DNA from: JBFAPK01 sp040676675
Lineage (GTDB): Bacteria > Actinomycetota > Actinomycetes > Mycobacteriales > Micromonosporaceae
Direction of reading: 5' to 3'
Assembly: GCF_040676675.1 (NCBI RefSeq)
Contig: NZ_JBFAPK010000068.1
Location: forward strand, 1 to 20,249
Length of the DNA: 20,249 bases
The notes under the pieces: generated by a model
The model's database searches: none
Seen by the model: the letters and a program-made list of their open reading frames with translations, nothing else
Told to the model about the DNA's origin: nothing
Part shown: positions 7,276 through 14,400 of the stretch, one piece after another
How positions within the stretch are numbered: position 1 is the stretch's first letter
Layout: each line of letters begins with the position of its first letter
Program-made: the position numbers and the translations under genes

Positions 7276-7700
7276 GCTGGATGTCCCTTCGTGGTGGCGG
7301 CGGTGGGTGTGCCCGGATCGGCGCGACCGGGCGGCACCGGCGTACCGGCGGGTCCGGGGTCCGACGAGGGACGGGCCGGTGGGGACGGGCCCGCCGGTAC
7401 GCGGACCGGCCAGGGTGGCGCCGGCGGCCCGGGCGGCGCTGGCGGCGGCGCCGGCGGTGGCCGGGGTGGCGCTGGCGGCCGGGGCGGTGCGGCCATCGGC
7501 AGCGGTCGGGACGGTGCGGGCGCCGCCGGCCGAGGGCCCTGGCCGAGCGGCGGGATGCCCGGTCGCCTGAGTTACGAGACAGGATTGCCAAGGTCCGTCG
7601 GCGTCACTGGCGGTAACTGATCGTGGCCGTCCGGCTGCGCTGATCAACATTTCCGACAACCGGTCCCACCTGGGCTGGGAGCCGATTGGCGCGCCATCTG
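7276..7700. other. G-rich low-complexity gene-free tract upstream of the GGDEF gene
   Basis: No gene is assigned. About 7410-7510 consists of imperfect GGCGGC/GGTGGC tandem units on the plus strand. All six frames are artificially open here, giving Gly-rich, Pro-rich or Arg-rich nonsense translations. One plus-strand frame gives a Gly-rich run ending at 7620 but has no credible start. The minus strand must hold the GGDEF promoter; none is recognisable. A 10-bp palindrome TGGCGCGCCA lies at 7687-7696. Confidence 0.5.
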
Positions 7701-7731
7701 GAGCGACCCATCCCCCGTCAACGGCTCACTC

Positions 7732-7758
7732 TCCGATCACTAATAGTGAACAATCGGA
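7732..7758. promoter_or_regulatory. Operator-like AT-rich nested palindrome
   Basis: TCCGAT (7732-7737) and ATCGGA (7753-7758) flank an 11-base odd palindrome CACTAATAGTG (7738-7748). The inner palindrome is perfect apart from its central base. AT-rich symmetry like this is rare in the window and is typical of a dimeric repressor or activator site. It overlaps the -35 area of the putative promoter at 7776. Confidence 0.45.
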
Positions 7759-7775
7759 CACACCTATGCAAGCGC

Positions 7776-7968
7776 TATCATGCTCCCTGTCCCTTGCAGA
7801 CGCAAGGGCCGATGCACGTGCAGGCGACCGTGCGCGGGGGCGGTGGGGAAGACCGGGCGTTCGCCAGACGCCCGATCCGGGGGGTGCGTGGCAACTACAG
7901 CCGGGCCGGCGACCACCGGCCGCGCGCCTACCGCAGTCCTTCGCACGAGCACTTCCTGGGGAGACTTG
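7776..7968 (+). promoter_or_regulatory. Putative promoter and structured 5' leader of the DUF397 gene
   Basis: TATCAT at 7776-7781 is a good -10 hexamer; the -35 area falls on the palindrome just upstream. Transcription from about 7788 would start a ~180-base leader with three perfect hairpins. These are CCCTTGC/GCAAGGG (7791-7808, 4-base loop), CGGGCGT/ACGCCCG (7854-7874, 7-base loop) and GGCCGG/CCGGCC (7904-7921, 6-base loop). No known riboswitch consensus is recognised. The first hairpin would be at the very 5' end of the RNA, which may stabilise it. Confidence 0.35.
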
Positions 7969-8205
7969 ATGAATCCGTACAACGGCATGCCCAGCGGTCT
8001 GCTCCCAGCCGTCCACTGGCAGAAGAGTCGCCGCAGCAACCCGAGCGGGAACTGCGTCGAGGTGGCCGCCCTGCCGAACGGTGCCGGGATCGCGCTGCGG
8101 AACTCCCGGGACCCGGAGGGCCCGGCGCTGATCTACACCCCCGACGAGATGGCCGCCTTCATCCTGGGCGCCCGGGACGGGGACTTCGACCACCTCATTC
8201 CGTAG
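7969..8205 (+). CDS. DUF397 domain protein (Scr2/WhiJ-partner type)
   Basis: The 78-residue protein is almost entirely a DUF397 domain: HWQKSRRSNPSGNCVEVA, NGAGIALRNSRDPEGPAL and the C-terminal YTPDEMAAFILGARDGDFD. It is small, soluble and cytoplasmic. In actinomycetes these proteins pair with XRE/DUF5753 regulators, for example Scr2 with Scr1 in Streptomyces coelicolor, and are thought to modulate or antagonise them. That is family knowledge, not shown here. The ATG at 7969 is chosen because GGGGAG (7958-7963) is 5 bases upstream and homology begins soon after; the frame is open earlier but encodes the leader hairpins. The partner XRE gene follows after 169 bases. Confidence 0.9.
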   Translation: MNPYNGMPSGLLPAVHWQKSRRSNPSGNCVEVAALPNGAGIALRNSRDPEGPALIYTPDEMAAFILGARDGDFDHLIP

Positions 8206-8245
8206 CCGCGAATCCCGTCATCCGGCGTACGACCGGCGCGGTTTC

Positions 8246-8273
8246 TTGATCGACCACGGTGCCGGGCAAATAT
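8246..8273 (+). promoter_or_regulatory. Candidate promoter of the XRE regulator gene
   Basis: TTGATC (8246-8251), 16 bases, then AAATAT (8268-8273). This AT-rich hexamer stands out in the region. It implies the XRE gene can be transcribed apart from DUF397, with a leader of about 95 bases that contains the hairpin at 8319-8346. Confidence 0.35.
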
Positions 8274-8318
8274 GGACGTCCGGCCCACTCGACTTACCGT
8301 CCGGCATGGCATGCTTAC

Positions 8319-8346
8319 CCGTCAGCAGGCTCCGGCCTGCTGACGG
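8319..8346 (+). promoter_or_regulatory. 12-bp hairpin in the DUF397-XRE gap
   Basis: CCGTCAGCAGGC (8319-8330) and GCCTGCTGACGG (8335-8346) form a perfect 12-bp stem with a 4-base TCCG loop. It ends 16 bases before the GGAGG ribosome site of the XRE gene. It may terminate the DUF397 transcript, act as an attenuator, or serve as a palindromic protein-binding site. The sequence alone does not decide. Confidence 0.5.
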
Positions 8347-8374
8347 TTCGAGTTGCGCAACCGGAGGTCGGCAC

Positions 8375-9265
8375 GTGACGACGGCTCAACCCGAGAGCGG
8401 ATCGGCCAGTGATCCGACGGTGCTCCGTATGCTGCTCGGCGCCCAGCTGCGCCGGCTGCGGGAGACCAAGGGGGTCAGCCGCGAGGCCGCCGGTTGGGAG
8501 ATCCGCGCCTCGGAATCGAAGATCAGTCGAATGGAGCTCGGCCGGGTCAGCTTCAAGGAACGCGACGTCGCGGACCTGCTCCGGCTCTACGGCGTCGCCG
8601 AGGACGAGCGCGCCTCGCTGCTCGCGCTCGCCCGCGACGCCAACAACCCGGGGTGGTGGCACCGCTACGCCGACCTGCTGCCGAGCTGGTTCCAGTCGTA
8701 CCTGGGGCTGGAGTCGGCCGCCTCGCTGATCCGTACCTACGAGGTGCAGTTCGTACCCGGGCTGTTGCAGACCCCCGACTACGCCCGCGCGGTGATCCTG
8801 CTCGGTCACACCCACGCCGATTCGGAGGAGATCGAGCGGCGGGTGGCGCTGCGGATGGCCCGGCAGGAGGTGCTCACCCGGCCGAACGCGCCCCAGCTCT
8901 GGGTGGTGGTGGACGAGGCGCTGCTGCGTCGCCCGATCGGCGGACTCGGGGTGATGCGCGCGCAGATCGCCGCGCTGCTGGAGGCGACCAAGCTTCCCAA
9001 CGTCCGGCTCCAGGTGATCCCCTTCGACGCCGGCGGGCACGCCGCGGCCGGCGGGGCCTTCACCCTGCTGCGCTTCCCCGACCAGGACCTGCCGGACGTG
9101 GTCTACATCGAGCAGCTCACCAGCGCGCTCTACCTGGACAAGCGAGACGACGTCGACCACTACGCGGCGGCCATGGAGCGGCTCTGTGTCGAGGCCGAGC
9201 CGCCGGACCGGACCGGGGAGATCCTGGAGCGCATCCTGCGCGAGTTCGACGCCCGCGACGACTAG
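8375..9265 (+). CDS. XRE-family HTH regulator with DUF5753 domain (Scr1/WhiJ type)
   Basis: The 296-residue protein has an N-terminal helix-turn-helix at about 22-76 (LGAQLRRLRETKGVSREAAG, then IRASESKISRMELGR). A DUF5753 domain occupies about 98-284, opening with SWFQSYLGLESAASLIRTYE and QFVPGLLQTPDYARAV, the standard family block, then VIPFDAGGHAAAGGAFTLL. It is a cytoplasmic DNA-binding protein; relatives control development or antibiotic production in streptomycetes, and the targets here are unknown. The GTG at 8375 is supported by GGAGG (8363-8367) 7 bases upstream; earlier in-frame codons run through a hairpin. It follows the DUF397 gene, the usual partner. Its TAG stop is the first part of a 53-bp palindromic element. 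Confidence 0.92.
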   Translation: MTTAQPESGSASDPTVLRMLLGAQLRRLRETKGVSREAAGWEIRASESKISRMELGRVSFKERDVADLLRLYGVAEDERASLLALARDANNPGWWHRYADLLPSWFQSYLGLESAASLIRTYEVQFVPGLLQTPDYARAVILLGHTHADSEEIERRVALRMARQEVLTRPNAPQLWVVVDEALLRRPIGGLGVMRAQIAALLEATKLPNVRLQVIPFDAGGHAAAGGAFTLLRFPDQDLPDVVYIEQLTSALYLDKRDDVDHYAAAMERLCVEAEPPDRTGEILERILREFDARDD

Positions 9266-9314
9266 GCCGTGCCCTGCCGATCAGGCCGGCAATGATCGGC
9301 AGGACACGGCCTGG
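9262..9314. repeat. Palindromic repeat element, copy B (full), over the XRE stop codon
   Basis: Two 20-base arms (9264-9283, 9293-9312) pair with one mismatch around a 9-base loop, and flanking bases can extend the stem to 9262-9314. The right arm plus loop (9283-9312) matches copy A at 6157-6186 in 27 of 30 bases. The left arm starts inside the TAG stop (9263-9265). It probably terminates the XRE transcript and may belong to a dispersed family of palindromes. Confidence 0.65.
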
Positions 9315-9435
9315 GACCTGCGTCGAAGCGACTGGTCGGCCCGCGCGGGCCCGGACGGCGTCCGGCCGCGTTGCCGGGTCGCCGCCCGGACCCCGCCCCG
9401 ACTCGACCGGGACTTCGACACAGGTCCTGGCCGGC

Positions 9436-10371
9436 TCACCGCGGCGGGGTGCCGAGCAACCTGGCGCGCAGCGCGGCGGCGCCGGCCTCCGAGAGCCAGT
9501 CCGCCAGGGTACGCAATCCGGGGTGGATGACCCGCAGCGCTTCGATGTCGGCGCGCCAGCGCTGGCCAGTGATCCACCGTTGCCGGATCTCGGCGATCTC
9601 CGGGGTCAACGCGGCGGCCTCGTCGTGGCTGAGCTGTTCGTACCGAAGCGTGACTCCGGTCGCGGCGCTGATCGCGGCGACGGCCTCGGCCGGGGTCGGA
9701 TCGTCACCGGCCAGTTCCAGGGTCCGTCCCGCGAACCGGTCTGGTTGCTCGAAGGCCAGCGCGGCGAACTCGGCGATGTCCTCGAGGGCGATCATCTGGG
9801 CGGGCTCGTTCGGCGGGAAGATGTGCCGGTGTAGGCCGTCGACGAACCCGTCGAGGCCGACGCCGGACGCCGCGAGATAGTTCGTCATGAACCGTACCGG
9901 ACGCAGCACGGTCACGAGCGGGATCCGTTCGCGCAGGTACTGCTCGATGCGCCGTTTTCCCGAGGCCGCGAACGCGGCGCCGGAGGTCGAGGCGACGCCG
10001 GTGAACACCACGTGCCGTACCCCCGCGGCCACTGCCGCGTCGGCCAGGGCCCGGCCACGGGCGAACTCCAGATCCGGGTTGCTGCCGGTTGGCCCGTAGG
10101 CCACCGGCGGCACGGCGAACAGGGCGCTGGTGCCCTCCAACGCCGGGGCCAGGCTTGACGGCTCGTCGAAGTCGGCGAGGGCCAACTCGGCCCCGGCGTC
10201 CGCGAGCGCCGCGGCGGCGGGCGTGGTCTTGTCCCGTACCAGCGCGCGCACCGGCCGGCCGCCGGCCAGCAGCCGACGTGCCGTCGCACCGCCTTGCTTG
10301 CCCGTGGCGCCCGTCACCGCGACGGGGCTCCGCGTCGGGTCGGTGCCGGAGCGGTGGATCTCGGCGGCCAT
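9436..10371 (-). CDS. NmrA-like NAD(P)-binding protein (atypical SDR)
   Basis: The 311-residue protein opens with VAVTGATGKQGGATARRLLA; the glycine motif GATGKQG is at 21-27. RALVRD after the second strand has an Arg (R46) that suggests NADP(H) preference. VRHVVFTGVAS and the block TVLRPVRFMTNYLA are typical of NmrA/HSCARG-type atypical short-chain dehydrogenases. The catalytic YxxxK is not evident, so it could be a redox sensor or a reductase. It is cytoplasmic. The ATG at 10371 is chosen for GGAGG (10381-10377) 5 bases upstream; the open frame continues far upstream only as antisense to the TetR gene. It is divergent from that TetR gene by 105 bases, so the regulator probably controls it (inference from layout). 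Confidence 0.9.
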   Translation of the reverse strand: MAAEIHRSGTDPTRSPVAVTGATGKQGGATARRLLAGGRPVRALVRDKTTPAAAALADAGAELALADFDEPSSLAPALEGTSALFAVPPVAYGPTGSNPDLEFARGRALADAAVAAGVRHVVFTGVASTSGAAFAASGKRRIEQYLRERIPLVTVLRPVRFMTNYLAASGVGLDGFVDGLHRHIFPPNEPAQMIALEDIAEFAALAFEQPDRFAGRTLELAGDDPTPAEAVAAISAATGVTLRYEQLSHDEAAALTPEIAEIRQRWITGQRWRADIEALRVIHPGLRTLADWLSEAGAAALRARLLGTPPR

Positions 10372-10399
10372 GTCGTCCTCCCTCTCCCCGGGGGTGCTA

Positions 10400-10439
10400 T
10401 GGACAGGTGAGGCGAACCCGGGGATATCTGGAATACTCC
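10400..10439 (+). promoter_or_regulatory. Candidate tetR promoter with overlapping operator
   Basis: TGGACA (10400-10405, five of six -35 consensus bases), 17 bases, then GATATC (10423-10428). Overlapping it is an imperfect palindrome: GGGATAT (10421-10427), 5 bases, ATACTCC (10433-10439), with five of seven positions pairing. A TetR dimer bound here would block its own gene and perhaps the divergent NmrA gene. The positions fit autoregulation but the symmetry is modest. Confidence 0.4.
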
Positions 10440-10476
10440 AACCCGCTTTGGTTCGACCCACAAGGAGTTTCGTGAC

Positions 10477-11217
10477 ATGACCCCAGCGCTCAGCGGCGGC
10501 GACCGGGCCGACGCCCGCCGCAACCGGGCCAAGGTGCTGTCTGCCGCCGACGAGGTGTTCGCCGAGCGGGGACTCGACGTCTCGCTCAGCGAGATCGCGC
10601 GCCGGGCGGGCGTCGGCGCCGGCACCGTGTACCGGCACTTCCCGACCAAACAAGCCCTCCTTGAGGCGGTGTTCGCCCAAAGCCTGAGCGAGCTGTTCGC
10701 CTCCGGCGAGCGACGGATGGCCCGCTTTCCCCCCACCGAGGCGTTCTTCGGCTTCCTGCTGGAGGTCGTCGAGAAGTCCCAGCGGCGCGGGCACATCTGC
10801 GACGTCGTGGCCGCCGACACGAACTGGCCGCACCCGGCGCTCACGGCGTCCGTGCTGCGATTCCAGCAGATCCTGACCGCGCTGCTCCACGCGGCGCAGC
10901 GCGCCGGCGGGGTCCGCGCCGACGTCGGCCCCGACGACGTCGGCGCACTCACCGTCGGGTGCGCCGCGACGCTCGCCGCCCGCCGCGACCGAGCGGCCGG
11001 TCTCCGGCTCGTCCAGACGACCCTGGACGGTCTGCGGCCTTCCGCTACCGTCACGGAACGACCGGTCTTCCGTGACGGCCTCGGTGTCGGTCGGGGTGCC
11101 GTCGCGTGCTGTGCGGAGTGCGGAGCCGCGCTCACGGTCCGGCCCACCGGTCGCCCGGTACGTTACTGCGGCGCTACCTGCCGGCAGCGCGCCCGCCGTC
11201 GGCGTCTCGCGGACTAA
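10477..11217 (+). CDS. TetR-family regulator with Cys-rich C-terminal tail
   Basis: The 246-residue protein has a TetR_N HTH at about 14-60: ILxAAxEVFAERG-like helix 1, SLSEIARRAGVGAGTVYRHF (36-55), then TKQALLEAVF. The ligand/dimer domain follows to about residue 190 and resembles the SbtR-like TetR_C type. An extra tail contains C212-x2-C215 and C231-x3-C235 with GRPVRYCGATCRQRARRRR at the end. It looks like a small zinc-binding knuckle followed by a basic helix, an add-on seen in some actinomycete TetR proteins. It is a cytoplasmic DNA-binding repressor with unknown ligand. The ATG at 10477 is supported by AAGGAG (10462-10467) 9 bases upstream. It is divergent from the NmrA-like gene, its probable target. 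Confidence 0.92.
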   Translation: MTPALSGGDRADARRNRAKVLSAADEVFAERGLDVSLSEIARRAGVGAGTVYRHFPTKQALLEAVFAQSLSELFASGERRMARFPPTEAFFGFLLEVVEKSQRRGHICDVVAADTNWPHPALTASVLRFQQILTALLHAAQRAGGVRADVGPDDVGALTVGCAATLAARRDRAAGLRLVQTTLDGLRPSATVTERPVFRDGLGVGRGAVACCAECGAALTVRPTGRPVRYCGATCRQRARRRRLAD

Positions 11218-11263
11218 ACGAGCCTCAGCCCGCCGGCCAGGGACTCCGCGCTCGACGACTCGA

Positions 11264-11280
11264 CGCCGCGGAACGCGGCG
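11264..11280 (+). terminator. Hairpin after the tetR gene
   Basis: CGCCGCG and CGCGGCG with a GAA loop, a perfect 7-bp stem 46 bases past the TetR stop. No T run. A plausible terminator ahead of dnaE. Confidence 0.4.
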
Positions 11281-11370
11281 CGCGGGTCGTTGCGACGGTC
11301 GAGGTGGCGGTGGCCGAACCGTCCCCGTTTCGCTCCCGAGAGCCGCCCACCCTCGGGCTTGATCTGGGGC

Positions 11371-11376
11371 TAGGGT
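11371..11376 (+). promoter_or_regulatory. Candidate -10 of the dnaE promoter
   Basis: TAGGGT fits the actinomycete -10 form and lies about 47 bases before the dnaE start; no clear -35 is found at 16-18 bases. An AGGGT-GG-ACCCT inverted repeat (11372-11383) overlaps the -10 and expected start site. Confidence 0.35.
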
Positions 11377-11422
11377 GGACCCTCGGTACGACAAAAGCAT
11401 GATCGTTAGGGGTGGTCGCCGG

Positions 11423-14400
11423 ATGGCGGACTCGTTCGCGCACCTGCATGTGCACACCGAGTACTCGATGCTCGACGGAGCGGCCCGGCTCAAGGACCTC
11501 TTCGCGGAGGCCAGCCGTCTGGGCATGCCGGCGGTGGCGATCACCGACCACGGCAACATGCACGGCGCGTACGACTTCTACAAACAGGCCACCGCCGCCG
11601 GCATCACGCCGATCCTCGGCGTCGAGGCGTACGTCGCGCCCGAGTCGCGCTTCCACAAGCAGCGGGTGCGCTGGGGTGAGCCGCACCAGAAGAGCGACGA
11701 CGTCTCCGGTAACGGTGCGATCACCCACATGACCATGTGGGCCCGCAACCGGGACGGGCTGCACAACCTCTTCGCGCTGAACTCGCGCGCCTCCATGGAG
11801 GGCCACTACATCAAGTGGCCGCGCATGGACATGGAGCTGATCTCCGAGTACGCCGAGGGGATCATGGCCACCACCGGCTGCCCCTCGGGTGCGGTGCAGA
11901 CCCGGCTGCGGCTCGGCCAGTTCGACGAGGCGCTCAAGGTCGCCGGCCAGTACCAGGACATCTTCGGCAAGGAGAACTACTTCCTGGAGCTGATGGAGCA
12001 CGGGCTGGAGATCGAGCGCCGGGTCCGCGACGGCCTGCTGGAGATCGGTCGCAAGCTCGGCATTCCGCCGGTGGTCACCAACGACTCCCACTACACCGTC
12101 GAGTCGCAGGCCGAGGCGCACGAGATCCTGCTCTGCGTCCAGACGGCCAGCAACATCTCCGACCCGAACCGGTTCCGGCTCGAAGGCGGCGGCTACTTCA
12201 TCAAGTCCGCCGACCAGATGCGCGCCGTCGACTCCTCGGAGGTGTGGCTGGAGGGGTGCCGGAACACGCTGCTGATCGCCGAGCGGGTCGACACCACCGG
12301 CATGTTCACGTACCGGAACCTGATGCCGCGCTTCCCGGTTCCCGAGGGCGAGACCGAGGAGTCGTGGTTCCGCAAGGAGACCTTCGCGGGCCTGGCCCGC
12401 CGCTATCCGGACGGCATCCCGGAGACGCACGTCAAGCAGGCCGAGTACGAGCTGGGCATCATCATCCAGATGGGCTTCCCGTCGTACTTCCTCGTGGTCG
12501 CCGACTTCATCCAGTGGGCGAAGAGCCAGGGGATCGCAGTGGGCCCGGGCCGTGGTTCGGCCGCCGGCTCGCTGGTCGCGTACGCGCTGGGCATCACCGA
12601 CCTGGACCCGATTCCGCACGGCCTGATCTTCGAGCGGTTCCTCAACCCCGAGCGCGTCTCGATGCCCGACGTCGACATCGACTTCGACGAGCGTCGGCGC
12701 GGTGAAGTGATCAAGTACGTCACGGAGAAGTGGGGTGCCGACAAGGTCGCCCAGATCGCCACCTTCGGTACGATCAAGGCGAAGGCGGCGATCAAGGACT
12801 CGGCCCGGGTGCTCGGCTATCCGTACGCCGTCGGTGACAAGATCACCAAGGCGATGCCGCCGGCGGTGATGGGCAAGGACATTCCGCTCTCCGGCATCTT
12901 CGACAGCAACCACCCGCGCTACGCCGAGGCGGGGGAGATCCGCGGCCTCTACGAGTCCGACCCCGACGTACGGAAGGTGATCGACACCGCGCGGGGGATC
13001 GAGGGCCTGATCCGGCAGACCGGCGTGCACGCCGCCGGTGTGATCATGTCCGCCGAGCCGATCATCGAGCACATCCCGCTGATGCGCCGCGACGCGGACG
13101 GGGCGATCATCACGCAGTTCGACTACCCGACCTGCGAAACCCTCGGCCTGCTGAAGATGGACTTCCTGGGGCTTCGCAACCTCACGATCATCGACGACGC
13201 GGTCAAGAACGTCGAGGCCAACCACGGGTTCAAGCTCGACCTGCTCGCCCTGCCGCTGGACGACAAGCCCGCCTACGAACTGCTGGCCCGGGGCGACACG
13301 CTCGGCGTCTTCCAGCTCGACGGTGGCCCGATGCGCTCGCTGCTGCGGCTGATGAAGCCGGACAACTTCGAGGACATCTCCGCGGTACTCGCGCTCTACC
13401 GGCCCGGCCCGATGGGCGCCAACTCGCACACCAACTACGCGCTGCGCAAGAACGGCCAGCAGGAGATCGTCCCGATCCACCCGGAGCTGGCCGAACCCCT
13501 CGAAGAGATCCTCGGCCCGACCTACGGCCTGATCGTCTACCAGGAGCAGGTGCAGCGCGCCGCGCAGAAGCTCGCCGGCTACAGCCTCGGCCAGGCCGAC
13601 CTGCTGCGCCGGGCCATGGGCAAGAAGAAGAAGGAGGTACTCGACAAGGAGTTCGTCCCGTTCCGCGACGGCATGCGCAAGAACGGGTACTCCGACGAGG
13701 CCATCCAGACGCTCTGGGACATCCTCGTCCCCTTCGCCGACTACGCCTTCAACAAGGCGCACACCGCCGGCTACGGGCTCGTCTCGTACTGGACCGCGTA
13801 CCTCAAGGCCAACTACCCGGCCGAGTACATGGCGGCGCTGCTCACCTCCGTCGGCGACGACAAGGACAAGATGGCGCTCTACCTCTCCGAGTGCCGCCGG
13901 ATGGGGATCAGCGTGCTGCCGCCGGACGTCAACACCTCCGCCGGCCCGTTCACCCCGGTCGGCTCCGACATCCGCTTCGGTCTGGCCGCCATCCGCAACG
14001 TCGGCGCCAACGTCGTCGCCTCGATCATGCGCTGCCGGCAGGAGAAGGGCGACTACACCGACTTCTACGACTTCCTGTCGAAGGTGGACGCGGTCGTCTG
14101 CAACAAGAAGACCATTGAATCCCTGATCAAGGCCGGGGCGTTCGACTCGCTCGGGCACACCCGCAAGGGGCTGCTGGCGGTGCACGCCGAGGCGATCGAC
14201 GCGTACGCCGGGGTCAAGCGCAACGAGGCCGCGGGCCAGTACGACCTCTTCGGCGCGGGGTTCGGCGACGACGCTCCCAGCAGCACCGTGGTCATGCCCG
14301 CCATCGGTACGGCGGAGTGGGACAAGCGGGACCTGCTCGCCTTCGAACGGGAGATGCTCGGCCTCTACGTCTCCGACCACCCCCTCTTCGGCCTCGAACA

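Noticed and set aside
6718..7620. Plus-strand frame ending in a PGRS-like glycine-rich stretch
   Set aside because: Its first half is antisense to the GGDEF gene and the glycine run follows from GGC/GGT low-complexity DNA; no ribosome site or plausible start.
7801..7968. Cyclic di-GMP riboswitch in the leader between the GGDEF and DUF397 genes
   Set aside because: The leader has hairpins, but no recognisable GEMM-type conserved segments were found.
7766..7969. Possible 67-codon gene just before DUF397
   Set aside because: No Shine-Dalgarno, runs through the leader hairpins, and the composition is not protein-like.
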